Assembly: GCF_017310645.1 (NCBI RefSeq)
Contig: NZ_JAFLRH010000017.1
Coordinates: 1 to 64,000 of the forward strand
Source: Paradesulfitobacterium ferrireducens
GTDB lineage: Bacteria > Bacillota > Desulfitobacteriia > Desulfitobacteriales > Desulfitobacteriaceae
Direction: 5' to 3'
DNA length: 64,000 nucleotides
The notes under the pieces were generated by a model. That model was not told where the DNA came from. It searched no databases and saw only the letters and a list, made by a program, of their open reading frames with translations. Of the stretch, positions 53,605 through 62,159 are shown piece by piece (the stretch's first letter is position 1; the number at the start of each line of letters is the position of its first letter). The position numbers and the translations under genes are program-made.

Positions 53605-55014
53605 TCAAAACAGAGACGTTTTAATCTCCTCAAGTTTAACAATGCGCAGAAGAACTGCAGCAGCCGCATACATCACAATACCAAGTACAATCAAGATTAA
53701 AACCGGCACCAGCCCCCGGAGCAAGTACAGGACTCCGCCCATAAGTGCAGCCGGGAACACTGCCTTCAGCATATGGGACACAACCGGAGTCTTAACGACG
53801 CGGGACGCCGCTTGCCGCATTAAGATTAAGTTCAGTGTTTCCGAAATGAGGTTTATGGATGCAGCGATATAAATTCCGTAACGGGGAGTAAAGATCAGAT
53901 TGAGCGCCAAGTTAACCATGGAGGAAAGTCCGATAATTTTAAGATAAGACTTTTCCAGATGCCAGGCATTTAGCTGATAGCCGAAAATCTCGCGCGTAAA
54001 TAAGAGCACACTGAAAAGAAGCAGGATAACAAACGGCCCCGCCGCAGGAGCGTATTCTTGTCCGTAAAGGAGGATGATGATTTCTTGAGCCAGCACGATC
54101 CCCCCGACAGCCACCGGAATGATGAAAAGCGCAATAAATTTGGCCACCGTGGCCGTAAGCCGGGTCAGGCTCTCTTGATTTTGCTCATGGTGATGCTTAA
54201 CCAAGCGCGGAAAGACCGGGACAAAAATAATCGCCACCACATTGGTCAAAAACAAGATGATATTATACGCTGCCGAATAGAGGCCCAATTCTGCTTCCGT
54301 CCGGGAAAAGCCGATGACAATCCGGTCGATATTGATATTGACCATGGCCAAGAGTCCGGAGATGAAAAAAGGAAAGCTCAGCCCAAGGTATCTTCGCAGT
54401 TCATTCCGGGTGAGTCCCAGTTGGAAGCGGATGTTCTTTTCTTTAAGAATGGAATATTGGTAACCGGCCGCCATCAGCAAGCCGGCCAATGTAGCAAGGG
54501 GCACATAATACAACTGTCCGTCCTGTTTTAAAAAAACAACCAGCATAAAGAAAGGCACCGCATTGCGTAAGACATTATATACCGCATTATGCTGCATTTC
54601 CTCTATCCCGGAATAAAACCAGTCGATGTTTAAGGCGGTGGGCAGCAAAGTCAGCCCGTATACAAGCATTAAAACTTTAAATGAAAAATCTTTGGGCATA
54701 AGGAGCGTTAACCCAACCAGCAACACATAAGCTGCAGCAAATAGGAAAAGCCTGGCCGAGATGATCTCGCCCAGGATCAGGGAGTGGCTTATATTCCCTT
54801 TGGAAACTTCTCGCACTCCATGTGTTTGCAGTCCAAAGAGCGTTAAGATCGAAAAGTATGTAATAATGGCCTGGGCCAGATTAATGCTGCCAAACCCCTC
54901 TTTGCCCACCACCCTGGCGATATAGGCAATCGTTAAAAAGGTAAGGAACTGGGCAAACACACTGGACAAGCCAACAGAAATAACATTTTTAGCGACTTTA
55001 TTGATGATAGGCAC
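53605..55014 (-). CDS. Polysaccharide flippase, Wzx/MATE-like
   Basis: This 469-residue membrane protein with ~14 helices is of the polysaccharide-biosynthesis flippase family. It moves lipid-linked oligosaccharide across the membrane. NVISVGLSSVFAQFLTFL begins TM1. The FGSINLAQAIITYFSILTLFGL region is typical, and the last pairs of helices are near residues 415-460. It is the first gene of the polysaccharide run, 68 bases after rsgI. Its 3' end overlaps an upstream extension of the GT4 frame, which I discount. Confidence 0.92.
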   Translation of the reverse strand: MPIINKVAKNVISVGLSSVFAQFLTFLTIAYIARVVGKEGFGSINLAQAIITYFSILTLFGLQTHGVREVSKGNISHSLILGEIISARLFLFAAAYVLLVGLTLLMPKDFSFKVLMLVYGLTLLPTALNIDWFYSGIEEMQHNAVYNVLRNAVPFFMLVVFLKQDGQLYYVPLATLAGLLMAAGYQYSILKEKNIRFQLGLTRNELRRYLGLSFPFFISGLLAMVNINIDRIVIGFSRTEAELGLYSAAYNIILFLTNVVAIIFVPVFPRLVKHHHEQNQESLTRLTATVAKFIALFIIPVAVGGIVLAQEIIILLYGQEYAPAAGPFVILLLFSVLLFTREIFGYQLNAWHLEKSYLKIIGLSSMVNLALNLIFTPRYGIYIAASINLISETLNLILMRQAASRVVKTPVVSHMLKAVFPAALMGGVLYLLRGLVPVLILIVLGIVMYAAAAVLLRIVKLEEIKTSLF

Positions 55015-55082
55015 CTTCCCGCCAGCACAAATTTCTTCTAGGCACCCTCCATTATAGCGAATATTCCTCTAAAACTCAAAAA

Positions 55083-56273
55083 TCACCTATCTTTCTGTTC
55101 CCTTCCGGAACGCTCACGCTCCGATTCATCATCAAAGGTTTTTCCAGCCTCAAGCTCTTGGTCCCCGCCTTTGGAGCCCTCTTTTATACGATCGTTCTCA
55201 TTAGCCTGAGGCTTGGGAGCGGGCGAAATGGGAGAGAGTACCGGAACAGACTTTTGCAGGGAATTTCCCCGCTCCTGTTTTTCAGAGGCTTCATGTTTAT
55301 CATCTTCGTTCGCTTTGGAGCTGCGTTCTTGTCCTTGTATAAGGTTAGCTCTATCCTTTTCATTATTTTTAGCTTGCTCTTTTTCTTGATTTTGATCTTT
55401 ATCTTTATCTTGATCTTTATCTTGATCCTTGTCTTTATCCCGTTTAAGCATATCTTTTATTGCCGAATCGTTTTTGCCTTGAGTCCCAGGAATTTGCAGC
55501 ACTCCTTTATCTTTAAGCACCTGGGCCTGGATCTCAGGAGCTTCAAGCAGGCGTACCCGCTCTGTTTTGGTTTTCAGTTCCTTGGCCTCAACTTTTATTC
55601 CTGCTTTATCCGCGCTTTGCCATAAAGCATACTCTCCGATGCTCACCCCGGCTTGTTCTGCCTTGATCCGCTCCTGCTCACTTAACTGAAGCACTGCCAT
55701 CCGGGCATTTACCTTTTCCTGAATGGCCGCACCGGCTGACTTAACAGCCTCCTCCAACGCCGGAGGCAGCTCCTTGTCTCCGTTCGGGGCCAGGCCGACC
55801 AATACCCAAGAGTGTTCATCCGTTAAATAGCCCTTGTTCTGTGCTTGCTCCAGAATTTTGGACATAGCCGCAGGCACAGGCTGATTTTTTAGTTCTAACG
55901 CCTGAAGGACTTTTTCTCCATCCGCATTGACGGCAGTGGCTTGAACTACTTGTTCACGCGCATTGACCGCAAGCTTAATGCTTGGGTTAATATCAATCGA
56001 AACCAGCGCAACGGCAGTTGATGCCTGGGCAAAGTTCCAGCCCAGAGCCACCGTCAGGGTCAATAATAGCAGTGCTGCCGCCGCAGCCCAGGCATGCCAG
56101 GCTCGCCAAGATTGTTTGTAGGTATCAGCCCAGCCTGCATCCGCGTCTAATTCAATTTCTTCCCCTACCTGAGCTCCGTAAGAATTGGGAAGACTGCGGA
56201 AAGAGCCGTCATCTGCAAGGACGGTGCACCGGGAACCGGTTGTTTCCAATATAACTGCTTTGATCTTGTTCAT
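55083..56273 (-). CDS. rsgI: RsgI-family anti-sigma factor
   Basis: This 396-residue membrane anti-sigma factor controls SigI. An N-terminal RsgI_N domain binds SigI in the cytoplasm (~1-50; KAVILETTGSRCTVLADDG). One TM helix spans ~60-82. The outer region opens with VALVSIDINPSIKLAVN, the conserved autocleavage-region block of the family. It then becomes helical, and from ~275 to 335 is a low-complexity Lys/Asp/Gln tract (KDKDKDQDKDQDKDKDQ). No carbohydrate-binding module is evident, unlike cellulolytic Clostridia. It overlaps sigI by 4 bases. Confidence 0.9.
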   Translation of the reverse strand: MNKIKAVILETTGSRCTVLADDGSFRSLPNSYGAQVGEEIELDADAGWADTYKQSWRAWHAWAAAAALLLLTLTVALGWNFAQASTAVALVSIDINPSIKLAVNAREQVVQATAVNADGEKVLQALELKNQPVPAAMSKILEQAQNKGYLTDEHSWVLVGLAPNGDKELPPALEEAVKSAGAAIQEKVNARMAVLQLSEQERIKAEQAGVSIGEYALWQSADKAGIKVEAKELKTKTERVRLLEAPEIQAQVLKDKGVLQIPGTQGKNDSAIKDMLKRDKDKDQDKDQDKDKDQNQEKEQAKNNEKDRANLIQGQERSSKANEDDKHEASEKQERGNSLQKSVPVLSPISPAPKPQANENDRIKEGSKGGDQELEAGKTFDDESERERSGREQKDR

Positions 56274-56983
56274 TGCTTTATTTCCCCTTTCCGGGGGAGT
56301 ACATATTCCCTTAGATAGATGTAATCGTGCTGGTTCGCTATTAAAATCGCAACGGCTAGAAGGTATTTGCGTCCCCGTTCCAAAACCTTAGGATGAATTC
56401 CCGTTCTTTGGGCCAAGGCTTGCATCGGAACCTTTCCTTTCGCGCCGGCTTGCTGCCAGAGATCCTTATCCTGAGCCAAGATTCGGGCCGCCCGCAGCAA
56501 GGTTTCGCGGGAATCCCGGTGTTTAGGGGAAACTTCCACCAGGTCGGCAAAAGCCAGACCCCACTTCCCTAATTCCTGAGCATATTCCCTAATCTCAGCC
56601 GCCCGCTCCCGGTTTTGTACTCCTTCTTGAAAATCATGCAGGCTAAGAACGGCCTCCACGGCTACACCAACTTCTGCTTGATCCAGCGAAAGGGCTTCCC
56701 GGCTGCGTTGTTTCCGGTAATAGTCTATCAACCTGCGCTTAATGAGGACGCGAGCATAGGCTAGGAATGGGACTCCACGTTCGGGATCAAAATTGTCAAT
56801 GGCTTCATTGAATGCAACAAAGGCTTCAGACAATTCTTCATCCCGGCCCCACTCCAGCGGTCTGTGAGACGCTTGACTGGCAACTTGGCGGACAAAAGGC
56901 TGAGATTCGTGCAAGAAAGCCTCCCGCGTGTCCTTGTCCGTTTGGATGCGGTCCCAAGGCCACCTCTCCTCCCATTCCGGCAT
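56270..56983 (-). CDS. sigI: RNA polymerase sigma factor SigI
   Basis: This 237-residue sigma-70-family factor is of the SigI type. Region 2 covers ~30-100, with SEAFVAFNEAIDNFDPERGVPF (in part) and FLAYARVLIKRRLIDYYRK. The C-terminal SigI-specific domain covers ~130-230, with EVSPKHRDSRETLLRAARIL and THPKVLERGRKYL-like IHPKVLERGRKYLLA. SigI responds to heat or envelope cues through RsgI. The ATGA overlap with rsgI is the usual arrangement. The gene lies upstream of the polysaccharide genes, which may be in its regulon; that is an inference. Confidence 0.93.
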   Translation of the reverse strand: MPEWEERWPWDRIQTDKDTREAFLHESQPFVRQVASQASHRPLEWGRDEELSEAFVAFNEAIDNFDPERGVPFLAYARVLIKRRLIDYYRKQRSREALSLDQAEVGVAVEAVLSLHDFQEGVQNRERAAEIREYAQELGKWGLAFADLVEVSPKHRDSRETLLRAARILAQDKDLWQQAGAKGKVPMQALAQRTGIHPKVLERGRKYLLAVAILIANQHDYIYLREYVLPRKGEIKQ

Positions 56984-57044
56984 TTCTCTATCCTCCTACT
57001 CCTTAATACGCGAGCGCTTCTTTTTTTCTGGGGGTACTGTAAAG

Positions 57045-57149
57045 TATTCAGGAGTCAGGAGTCAGAATTCAGAATATTTCCGGAGTATAATTTACCTTAT
57101 TTCTCCTGACTCCTACTCCTGACTCCTGTCTACTGACTCCTGACTCCTC
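57045..57149. repeat. Heptamer repeats overlapping the 3' end of tagA
   Basis: AGGAGTCAGGAGTCAG at 57050-57065, and from 57103 to 57149 a longer run of CCTGACT / CCTACTC / CTGTCTA units. The run extends into the tagA reading frame and encodes its last dozen residues. Confidence 0.85.
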
Positions 57150-57853
57150 GTGGATTGGGCCAGCACCTTCAGCACAAAGCGGGGCAAAGCCAGTTGGCGT
57201 TTGAAACGCTTCGGCTCACGGATTAGACGGTAAAGCCATTCCAGATTTAAATTCTGCACCCATTGGGGCGCGCGTTTCACTACCCCGGCCAGCGCGTCAA
57301 AGCTTCCACCCACCCCGATGCTTACTTGGGCCAGGCGGGAATGCTCTGCCAGCCAGAACTCCTGACGGGGGCTGCCCAATCCTGCCAGCAATAGCTGGGG
57401 ACGAAATGCCTGAATCCGTTCGAGAAGCATCCCTTCTTCAGCCGGTGTAAAATAACCGTGATGGGCCTGCCACTCAAACCCATTAACTCCGGTTGCCTTG
57501 TGTGCGGCCAGTTCTGCCACTCCCGGCTGTCCTCCCAGAAAAAAGACCCGCCATTTGCGTTCCCGGGCCAAAGGGAGCAGTCCCTCCAATAAATCAATGC
57601 CGGTCACTCTTTCCGGCAAAGGAGTTCCAAGTCTGGCAGCCGCCCATATCACCCCGATGCCGTCAGCTGTAACCAGGCCGGCTGTATTGATCACTTGCCG
57701 CAGGCGAACATCATGACTTGCCCGGAAAATCATTTCCGGGTTGGCCGTGACTACCCGCAGCCGCTCATTATCTTCGATCGTCCGGGCAATGCGTTCGATG
57801 CACGCCGCCAAAGTGATGTGATCTATCTTTACCCCCAGAATATCAACTTTCAT
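57113..57853 (-). CDS. tagA: WecG/TagA/CpsF-family glycosyltransferase
   Basis: This 246-residue GT26-family enzyme resembles N-acetylmannosaminyltransferase, which adds ManNAc to lipid-linked GlcNAc for wall polymers. Motifs: VTANPEMIFRASHD, TADGIGVIWAARLGTPLPERVTGIDLL in part (TGIDLL with the catalytic Asp), FFLGGQPGVAE, GLGSPRQEFWL (in GLGSPRQE) and GVGGSFD. The C-terminal 12 residues TRSQESVDRSQE are encoded by heptamer repeats, which appear to have replaced or extended the natural end. The ATG follows GAGGTAAGG. Confidence 0.92.
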   Translation of the reverse strand: MKVDILGVKIDHITLAACIERIARTIEDNERLRVVTANPEMIFRASHDVRLRQVINTAGLVTADGIGVIWAAARLGTPLPERVTGIDLLEGLLPLARERKWRVFFLGGQPGVAELAAHKATGVNGFEWQAHHGYFTPAEEGMLLERIQAFRPQLLLAGLGSPRQEFWLAEHSRLAQVSIGVGGSFDALAGVVKRAPQWVQNLNLEWLYRLIREPKRFKRQLALPRFVLKVLAQSTRSQESVDRSQE

Positions 57854-58023
57854 AGCTAATCCTTACCTCAGCACTTGCACAAAGGATTCGTGCTCTCTTA
57901 TCTTTCAAGCGCTCATTATTTACGGATAGATTATACGGAAAGCAGAAAATCCCGGAACTCGGCTTTTACACTAGCCTTAACGCCCCGGGGGTTATCCGTA
58001 TCCTATCTGCTTTGTCCAATACT

Positions 58024-59010
58024 TTAAAAGCTTCCGTCCAGAACCTTGCCGGTTCCTAAAGCCACACAGGAAATGGGGTCTTCGGCCAAGATCACGGGCA
58101 GGCCCGTTTCGCGTGCCAGCCGGATATCAAAGCCGTAAATGAGAGAGCCTCCTCCGGTCATCACAATCCCTTTGTTCAAAATATCCGCCGAAAGCTCGGG
58201 GGGGGTGCGCTCCAAGACTTCCTTCACTCCGGCGACAATGGCTTCAATCGATTCCTCTAAAGCCTCAAAACATTCTTTGGAATCTACCGTAATTGTCTTC
58301 GGCAAGCCTGTAACTAGATCACGCCCGCGCACGTCAATAATGGCATTATCAGGGCGCCCTTCCCGGATTGCGGACCCGACGGCTATCTTAATCTCTTCGG
58401 CGGTTCTCTCCCCAATCATCAGGTTATGTTCCCGCCGGATGTGGCGCATGATTGCCTCATCAAATTTATCTCCGCCAACCCGCAGACTGCGCTTGCACAC
58501 TATCCCACCAAGGGCAAGAACCGCAATATCCGTCGTGCCTCCTCCGATGTCCACCACCATGCTGCCGGTAGCCCCGGTAATATCCAACCCTGCACCCAGC
58601 GCTGCCGCGTAGGGTTCCTCGACGACTTTAACATGCTTGGCCCCTGCTTGATAAGCCGCTTGTTTAACAGCCCGCTCCTCCACTTCTGTCACACCGGAAG
58701 GAATGCAGACAACAACCCGGGTGCGGAAGAACGGCCATCTTCTGGCTCCTGCCTTCTCCATAAAATATTTCAGCATGAGTTCCGTGGTTTTGTAATCTGC
58801 AATCACACCGTCCCGCATCGGACGTACTGCAACGATGTTGCCAGGGGTCCGGCCCAGCATTAAACGGGCTTCCTCCCCGACAGCTATCCTTTTATTGGTA
58901 TTTTTGTCAATTGCCACAACAGACGGCTCATGCATCACAATCCCTTTCCCTTTGGCATACACTAGTACGCTGGCCGTCCCCAAGTCTATTCCTAAATCAA
59001 TCCCGAACAT
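58024..59010 (-). CDS. mbl: MreB-like rod-shape protein Mbl
   Basis: This bacterial actin has about 328 residues. It organises elongation-phase wall synthesis at the membrane. Start at ATG 59010 (MFGIDLGIDLGTASVLVY), 11 bases after AAAGGGG. The phosphate-1 motif is DLGTASVLVY, phosphate-2 VVDIGGGTTDIAVLALGG (in part), and the adenosine motif MTGGGSLIYGFD. It lies next to spoIIID exactly as mbl does in B. subtilis, so I name it mbl rather than mreB; mreC/mreD are absent. The 170-base gap to tagA shows no clear terminator. Confidence 0.95.
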   Translation of the reverse strand: MFGIDLGIDLGTASVLVYAKGKGIVMHEPSVVAIDKNTNKRIAVGEEARLMLGRTPGNIVAVRPMRDGVIADYKTTELMLKYFMEKAGARRWPFFRTRVVVCIPSGVTEVEERAVKQAAYQAGAKHVKVVEEPYAAALGAGLDITGATGSMVVDIGGGTTDIAVLALGGIVCKRSLRVGGDKFDEAIMRHIRREHNLMIGERTAEEIKIAVGSAIREGRPDNAIIDVRGRDLVTGLPKTITVDSKECFEALEESIEAIVAGVKEVLERTPPELSADILNKGIVMTGGGSLIYGFDIRLARETGLPVILAEDPISCVALGTGKVLDGSF

Positions 59011-59079
59011 GAACCGGTGTACCCCTTTCCTTATCACCTAGCTTGTCCATTAAAAGAAGTTAACATATAATAAGCAAAA

Positions 59080-59105
59080 GTCAATCTCCCCGGCGGGAGA
59101 TTAAC
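59080..59105 (-). terminator. Terminator after spoIIID
   Basis: GTCAATCTCCC and GGGAGATTAAC form an 11-pair stem (one wobble) with a 4-base loop. On the minus strand it is followed by CTTTTGCTT. It separates spoIIID from mbl. Confidence 0.8.
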
Positions 59106-59240
59106 TTAAAGCCTAATTTACCTAATTCTTTACTCTTTTTCTTATTCGTTATAAATTATCTAATTCCTTTATTTTACCCAATTTTTTTCAAGAATAGCGC
59201 TAAAATGAATGACTTTAGCCGATAGATTTGAAAAAAGCAC

Positions 59241-59489
59241 TTAGTTTTCCTGATATTTTTTACGTGTTGCTTCCCCGCCGCGAAGATGCCTTTCTGCTTT
59301 ATTGTTTTCCAAAACCTGTTTTACTTCCATAGCCAACTTCTCATTAATTAGCTGCAAGCGCTCTGTCACGTCCTTATGAACTGTGGACTTTGACACACCA
59401 AAAACATCAGCTGTTTGCCGGACGGTGGCACTTGATTCCAAAATATAATTCCCTATGTCGAGTACCCTTTTGCGAATGTATTCCTGCAC
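59241..59489 (-). CDS. spoIIID: Sporulation transcriptional regulator SpoIIID
   Basis: This 82-residue helix-turn-helix protein is the mother-cell regulator acting with sigma-E and sigma-K genes. The GTG start at 59489 lies 6 bases after AGAAGGAGGG; the longer frame to 59525 has no site. The HTH reads VRQTADVFGVSKSTVHKDVT and the C-terminal basic motif is HLRGGEATRKKYQ, both diagnostic. It indicates an endospore former. The neighbour mbl matches the B. subtilis order. Confidence 0.97.
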   Translation of the reverse strand: MQEYIRKRVLDIGNYILESSATVRQTADVFGVSKSTVHKDVTERLQLINEKLAMEVKQVLENNKAERHLRGGEATRKKYQEN

Positions 59490-59541
59490 GCTGAGCCCTC
59501 CTTCTAGCGGCCATTTTTTGTACATCTATATGCACGTGCAC

Positions 59542-59569
59542 AAAAAAAAGACATCCTTAAAAGGATGTC
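59542..59569 (-). terminator. Terminator of the CZB chemoreceptor gene
   Basis: GACATCCTT and AAGGATGTC form a palindromic stem. On the minus strand it is followed by eight T. It lies 136 bases past the chemoreceptor stop and ~55 bases ahead of the spoIIID start. Confidence 0.88.
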
Positions 59570-59704
59570 CCCCGTTGGTAAATGCTGTATAAATTTTTCC
59601 CTATGTCCAAATTGATCATTGACCTTTGGTGTAAAGCTGTTCCTCTATTTTCTTATACTTTGTGACATCGACTTCTCGATCTCTTTAACACGAGCTGTCC
59701 GTTC

Positions 59705-61087
59705 TCAGTCCAGACACTGCTGTTGCAACTCACCTAAAATGTTCACGACTTCCCCAGAAGCCTGCACCATCCTTTCCAAAATCTGTTCCGCCTTGGCAAT
59801 ATTGCCCTGTTCATATACAACCGCCGCCTCGCGCGCCAACTCATGGACCTGTTGATGCGGAGTCTCCAGTTGGTTAAACGCAGGCAACGAACGACACTTT
59901 GCCGCATCCTGGCTGTCCACCCAGTGCCCCAAGCGGCATTCGTGATGGTTGCCGACCTCGCTGGATTTTAAGTGTTCAAACCCTAAAACCATGTTGTGGA
60001 TTCGCCAAGTCCAGAGCAAGTGGTCGGTCTTATAGAGTTCCAAAGCTTGGTGCGTATTCAGTTCAGGCACCCGAGTGATTTGTTCCGCCCGTATCTTTTG
60101 TAAAGCTTGGCTGATGTCATAGATACCCTGCCCTGTTACTTTGGCAATGTGATCAATCTCTTCCGCCGCCATCGCAATCGTGGAAACACTGCTGGCCGCT
60201 TCCTGAACCGCCGCACTTTGTTCTTCACTACTGGCGGCAATATTATGAATATCCTCAGTAATGGAACTGAAGTTATGGATAATCCCCTGCAAAGACTCTG
60301 CCGCTTCCTGCATGATATCTTTGCCGTTTTGCATGGTCTGGGAAAGGGAGGAAATACTTTGGGCGGTTGCTTGCGAATTCTGGCTTAAGCCTGAGATTTT
60401 CTGACGGATATCCGTTACAGAGGATTTCGTATGTTCTGCCAGTTTACGAACTTCATCCGCTACGACGGCAAACCCTCGACCCTGCTCTCCTGCACGAGCC
60501 GCTTCAATGGCGGCATTGAGTGCAAGAAGATTCGTCTGATCAGCCACCCCTGCTATAACCCCCACGATTTGCTCAATTTCCTGCATGGAGTGGAGCACGC
60601 CTTGAACCTGCTGGCTCACCTTGGCAAATTCATCGAAGGAATGCTCCACAAATTGAATCGCCTGCTGGATTTTCTCTCCCCCTGAAGCCGCTGCTGATGC
60701 CGCCTGTTCGACGAAAGTGGCTGAATTGGTTGCAGAATTAGCAACCTGATTGGCGGCGGCTCCCAATTCTTCAGCCTGAGCCGACATGCTGGCAAGCTGA
60801 TTCGTCTGTTCGCCAATTTTCACCAGCATCTGGCGAATGGATGTCATACTAGTCAAATGCCGCACTGTCCCATCCAAATCGGCTAAGGTGGCTAAAGCTG
60901 AAGCCTGCCGTTCGCTGATGACGCGGTTTAAGATTTCGACTGCGGAATAGAGTGGACTGGATGAGGGAATATCCACTTTAATAGGCTTGGTAAAATCGCA
61001 CTGGGTCAAACATTGATAGAGCTTATTATAGTCGGATTGGTCGGCTGAACTGGGGGCGGTTTCCCGTCTAAAAAATGGCATGTTCAC
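59705..61087 (-). CDS. Soluble chemoreceptor with C-terminal zinc-binding CZB domain
   Basis: This 460-residue methyl-accepting-type protein lacks membrane helices, so it is cytoplasmic. Residues ~1-110 form an unassigned helical N-terminal part and ~110-335 the signalling hairpin with tip [17 protein letters not shown]. Residues ~350-440 form a chemoreceptor zinc-binding domain with the defining HECRLGHWV and the other His positions ([21 protein letters not shown]). CZB domains sense zinc or oxidants such as hypochlorite through the Cys-Zn site. The divergent neighbour is the hrb-fprA-rubredoxin operon, and both have sigma-H-like promoters. Confidence 0.93.
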   Translation of the reverse strand: MNMPFFRRETAPSSADQSDYNKLYQCLTQCDFTKPIKVDIPSSSPLYSAVEILNRVISERQASALATLADLDGTVRHLTSMTSIRQMLVKIGEQTNQLASMSAQAEELGAAANQVANSATNSATFVEQAASAAASGGEKIQQAIQFVEHSFDEFAKVSQQVQGVLHSMQEIEQIVGVIAGVADQTNLLALNAAIEAARAGEQGRGFAVVADEVRKLAEHTKSSVTDIRQKISGLSQNSQATAQSISSLSQTMQNGKDIMQEAAESLQGIIHNFSSITEDIHNIAASSEEQSAAVQEAASSVSTIAMAAEEIDHIAKVTGQGIYDISQALQKIRAEQITRVPELNTHQALELYKTDHLLWTWRIHNMVLGFEHLKSSEVGNHHECRLGHWVDSQDAAKCRSLPAFNQLETPHQQVHELAREAAVVYEQGNIAKAEQILERMVQASGEVVNILGELQQQCLD

Positions 61088-61280
61088 ACATCCTTTTTTG
61101 ACACATTCATCGCGTAATTTAACTTATTAAAGAATTAAATATGCACAATCATTTCGTCGCGGAACAGTAACTCTCGACTGCGTATTTGGTTTTCTCAACT
61201 TCACATTCAAAACAAAAAATTAAAGGGCTAAAATGCCTTGGCTTAAGGCAAGTTTTCTTTGTATCCAGGTGTATTCTACT

Positions 61281-61309
61281 ACATTCTCCAAGAATTTGCT
61301 TTTTCCTGC
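61281..61309 (-). promoter_or_regulatory. Putative sigma-H promoter of the CZB chemoreceptor
   Basis: Minus strand: GCAGGA followed by AAAA (61304-61309), 17 bases, GAATGT (61281-61286). It is about 190 bases upstream of the chemoreceptor start. It shares the 363-base gap (61088-61450) with the plus-strand site below; nothing else is evident there. Confidence 0.55.
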
Positions 61310-61333
61310 TTTATCTGCAATTTTGTAGGGTCA

Positions 61334-61363
61334 GCAGGAATCCAGCAGCAATAGAGCGAAATA
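61334..61363 (+). promoter_or_regulatory. Possible sigma-H promoter of hrb-fprA-rubredoxin
   Basis: GCAGGA, 18 bases, GAAATA. The upstream box fits sigma-H, while the -10 deviates (GAAA) and the spacer is one longer. It lies 87 bases upstream of the hrb ATG. Confidence 0.4.
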
Positions 61364-61450
61364 GACAAAAGTACAAAATTGTATTACTCTAAAAACGGTT
61401 GAGTCAATCATAGCAAATTAGCATGGCATCTGCCGGAAGGAGCTTGTTGC

Positions 61451-62140
61451 ATGAATTCAAAAGTACTTTATAAACTAAGTTATGGTTTGTACGTCATTTG
61501 TTCCATCAACGGCACCCAGTTAAACGGACAAATAGCCAACACCGTATTTCAAATCTCTTCCGAGCCACTAACAATTGCGGTCAGCATAAATAAAAATAAC
61601 TTGACCCACGAGTACATAGAAAAAAGCGGTGTCTTTTCCGTGTCCGTTCTGCCTGTGACAACACCCCTGGATTTCATCGGGCAGTTTGGCTTTAAGTCGG
61701 GCCGCGATGTGGACAAATTTGCCGGCGCAGCGTATCGCACCGGGCTGACGGGAGTCCCCATCCTGCTGGAAAACAGTATTGGTTATTTGGAGGCCAACGT
61801 GGTTCAGCATTTAGATGTTGCAACCCATACTCTGTTCATCGGCGAAGTCGTGGAGGCAGAGGTACTCGGCGAAACAGAACCCATGACCTATGCTTACTAT
61901 CAGGCCGTAAAGAGAGGTTTAGTGCCTCCCGCAGCACCCACTTACATCAAGCCTCAGACCATGCCCACTGGGGCAGAGGGAGAAAAGCACAAATGCACAG
62001 TGTGCGGTTATATTTATGATTCCGCCCAAGGCGATTCGGCCTCCGGGCAGGCTGCAGGAACCTTATTTTCAGCCCTGCCTGAAGCTTGGGTCTGTCCGGT
62101 CTGCGGTGCCGGCAAAGAGGAGTTCGAAGCACTGTCTTAA
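61451..62140 (+). CDS. hrb: Flavin reductase-rubredoxin fusion (high-molecular-weight rubredoxin)
   Basis: This 229-residue two-domain electron carrier corresponds to Hrb of Moorella. Residues ~1-160 form an FMN-binding flavin-reductase-like domain ([42 protein letters not shown] in part). Residues ~178-229 form a rubredoxin with Fe ligands in CTVCGYIYD and CPVCGAG. Hrb passes electrons from NADH to the flavodiiron protein encoded next (20 bases downstream) for O2 or NO reduction. The ATG has AAGGAGC upstream. It is the first gene of a three-gene operon. Confidence 0.95.
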   Translation: MNSKVLYKLSYGLYVICSINGTQLNGQIANTVFQISSEPLTIAVSINKNNLTHEYIEKSGVFSVSVLPVTTPLDFIGQFGFKSGRDVDKFAGAAYRTGLTGVPILLENSIGYLEANVVQHLDVATHTLFIGEVVEAEVLGETEPMTYAYYQAVKRGLVPPAAPTYIKPQTMPTGAEGEKHKCTVCGYIYDSAQGDSASGQAAGTLFSALPEAWVCPVCGAGKEEFEALS

Positions 62141-62159
62141 CCGAACCAGGAGGTAGACA

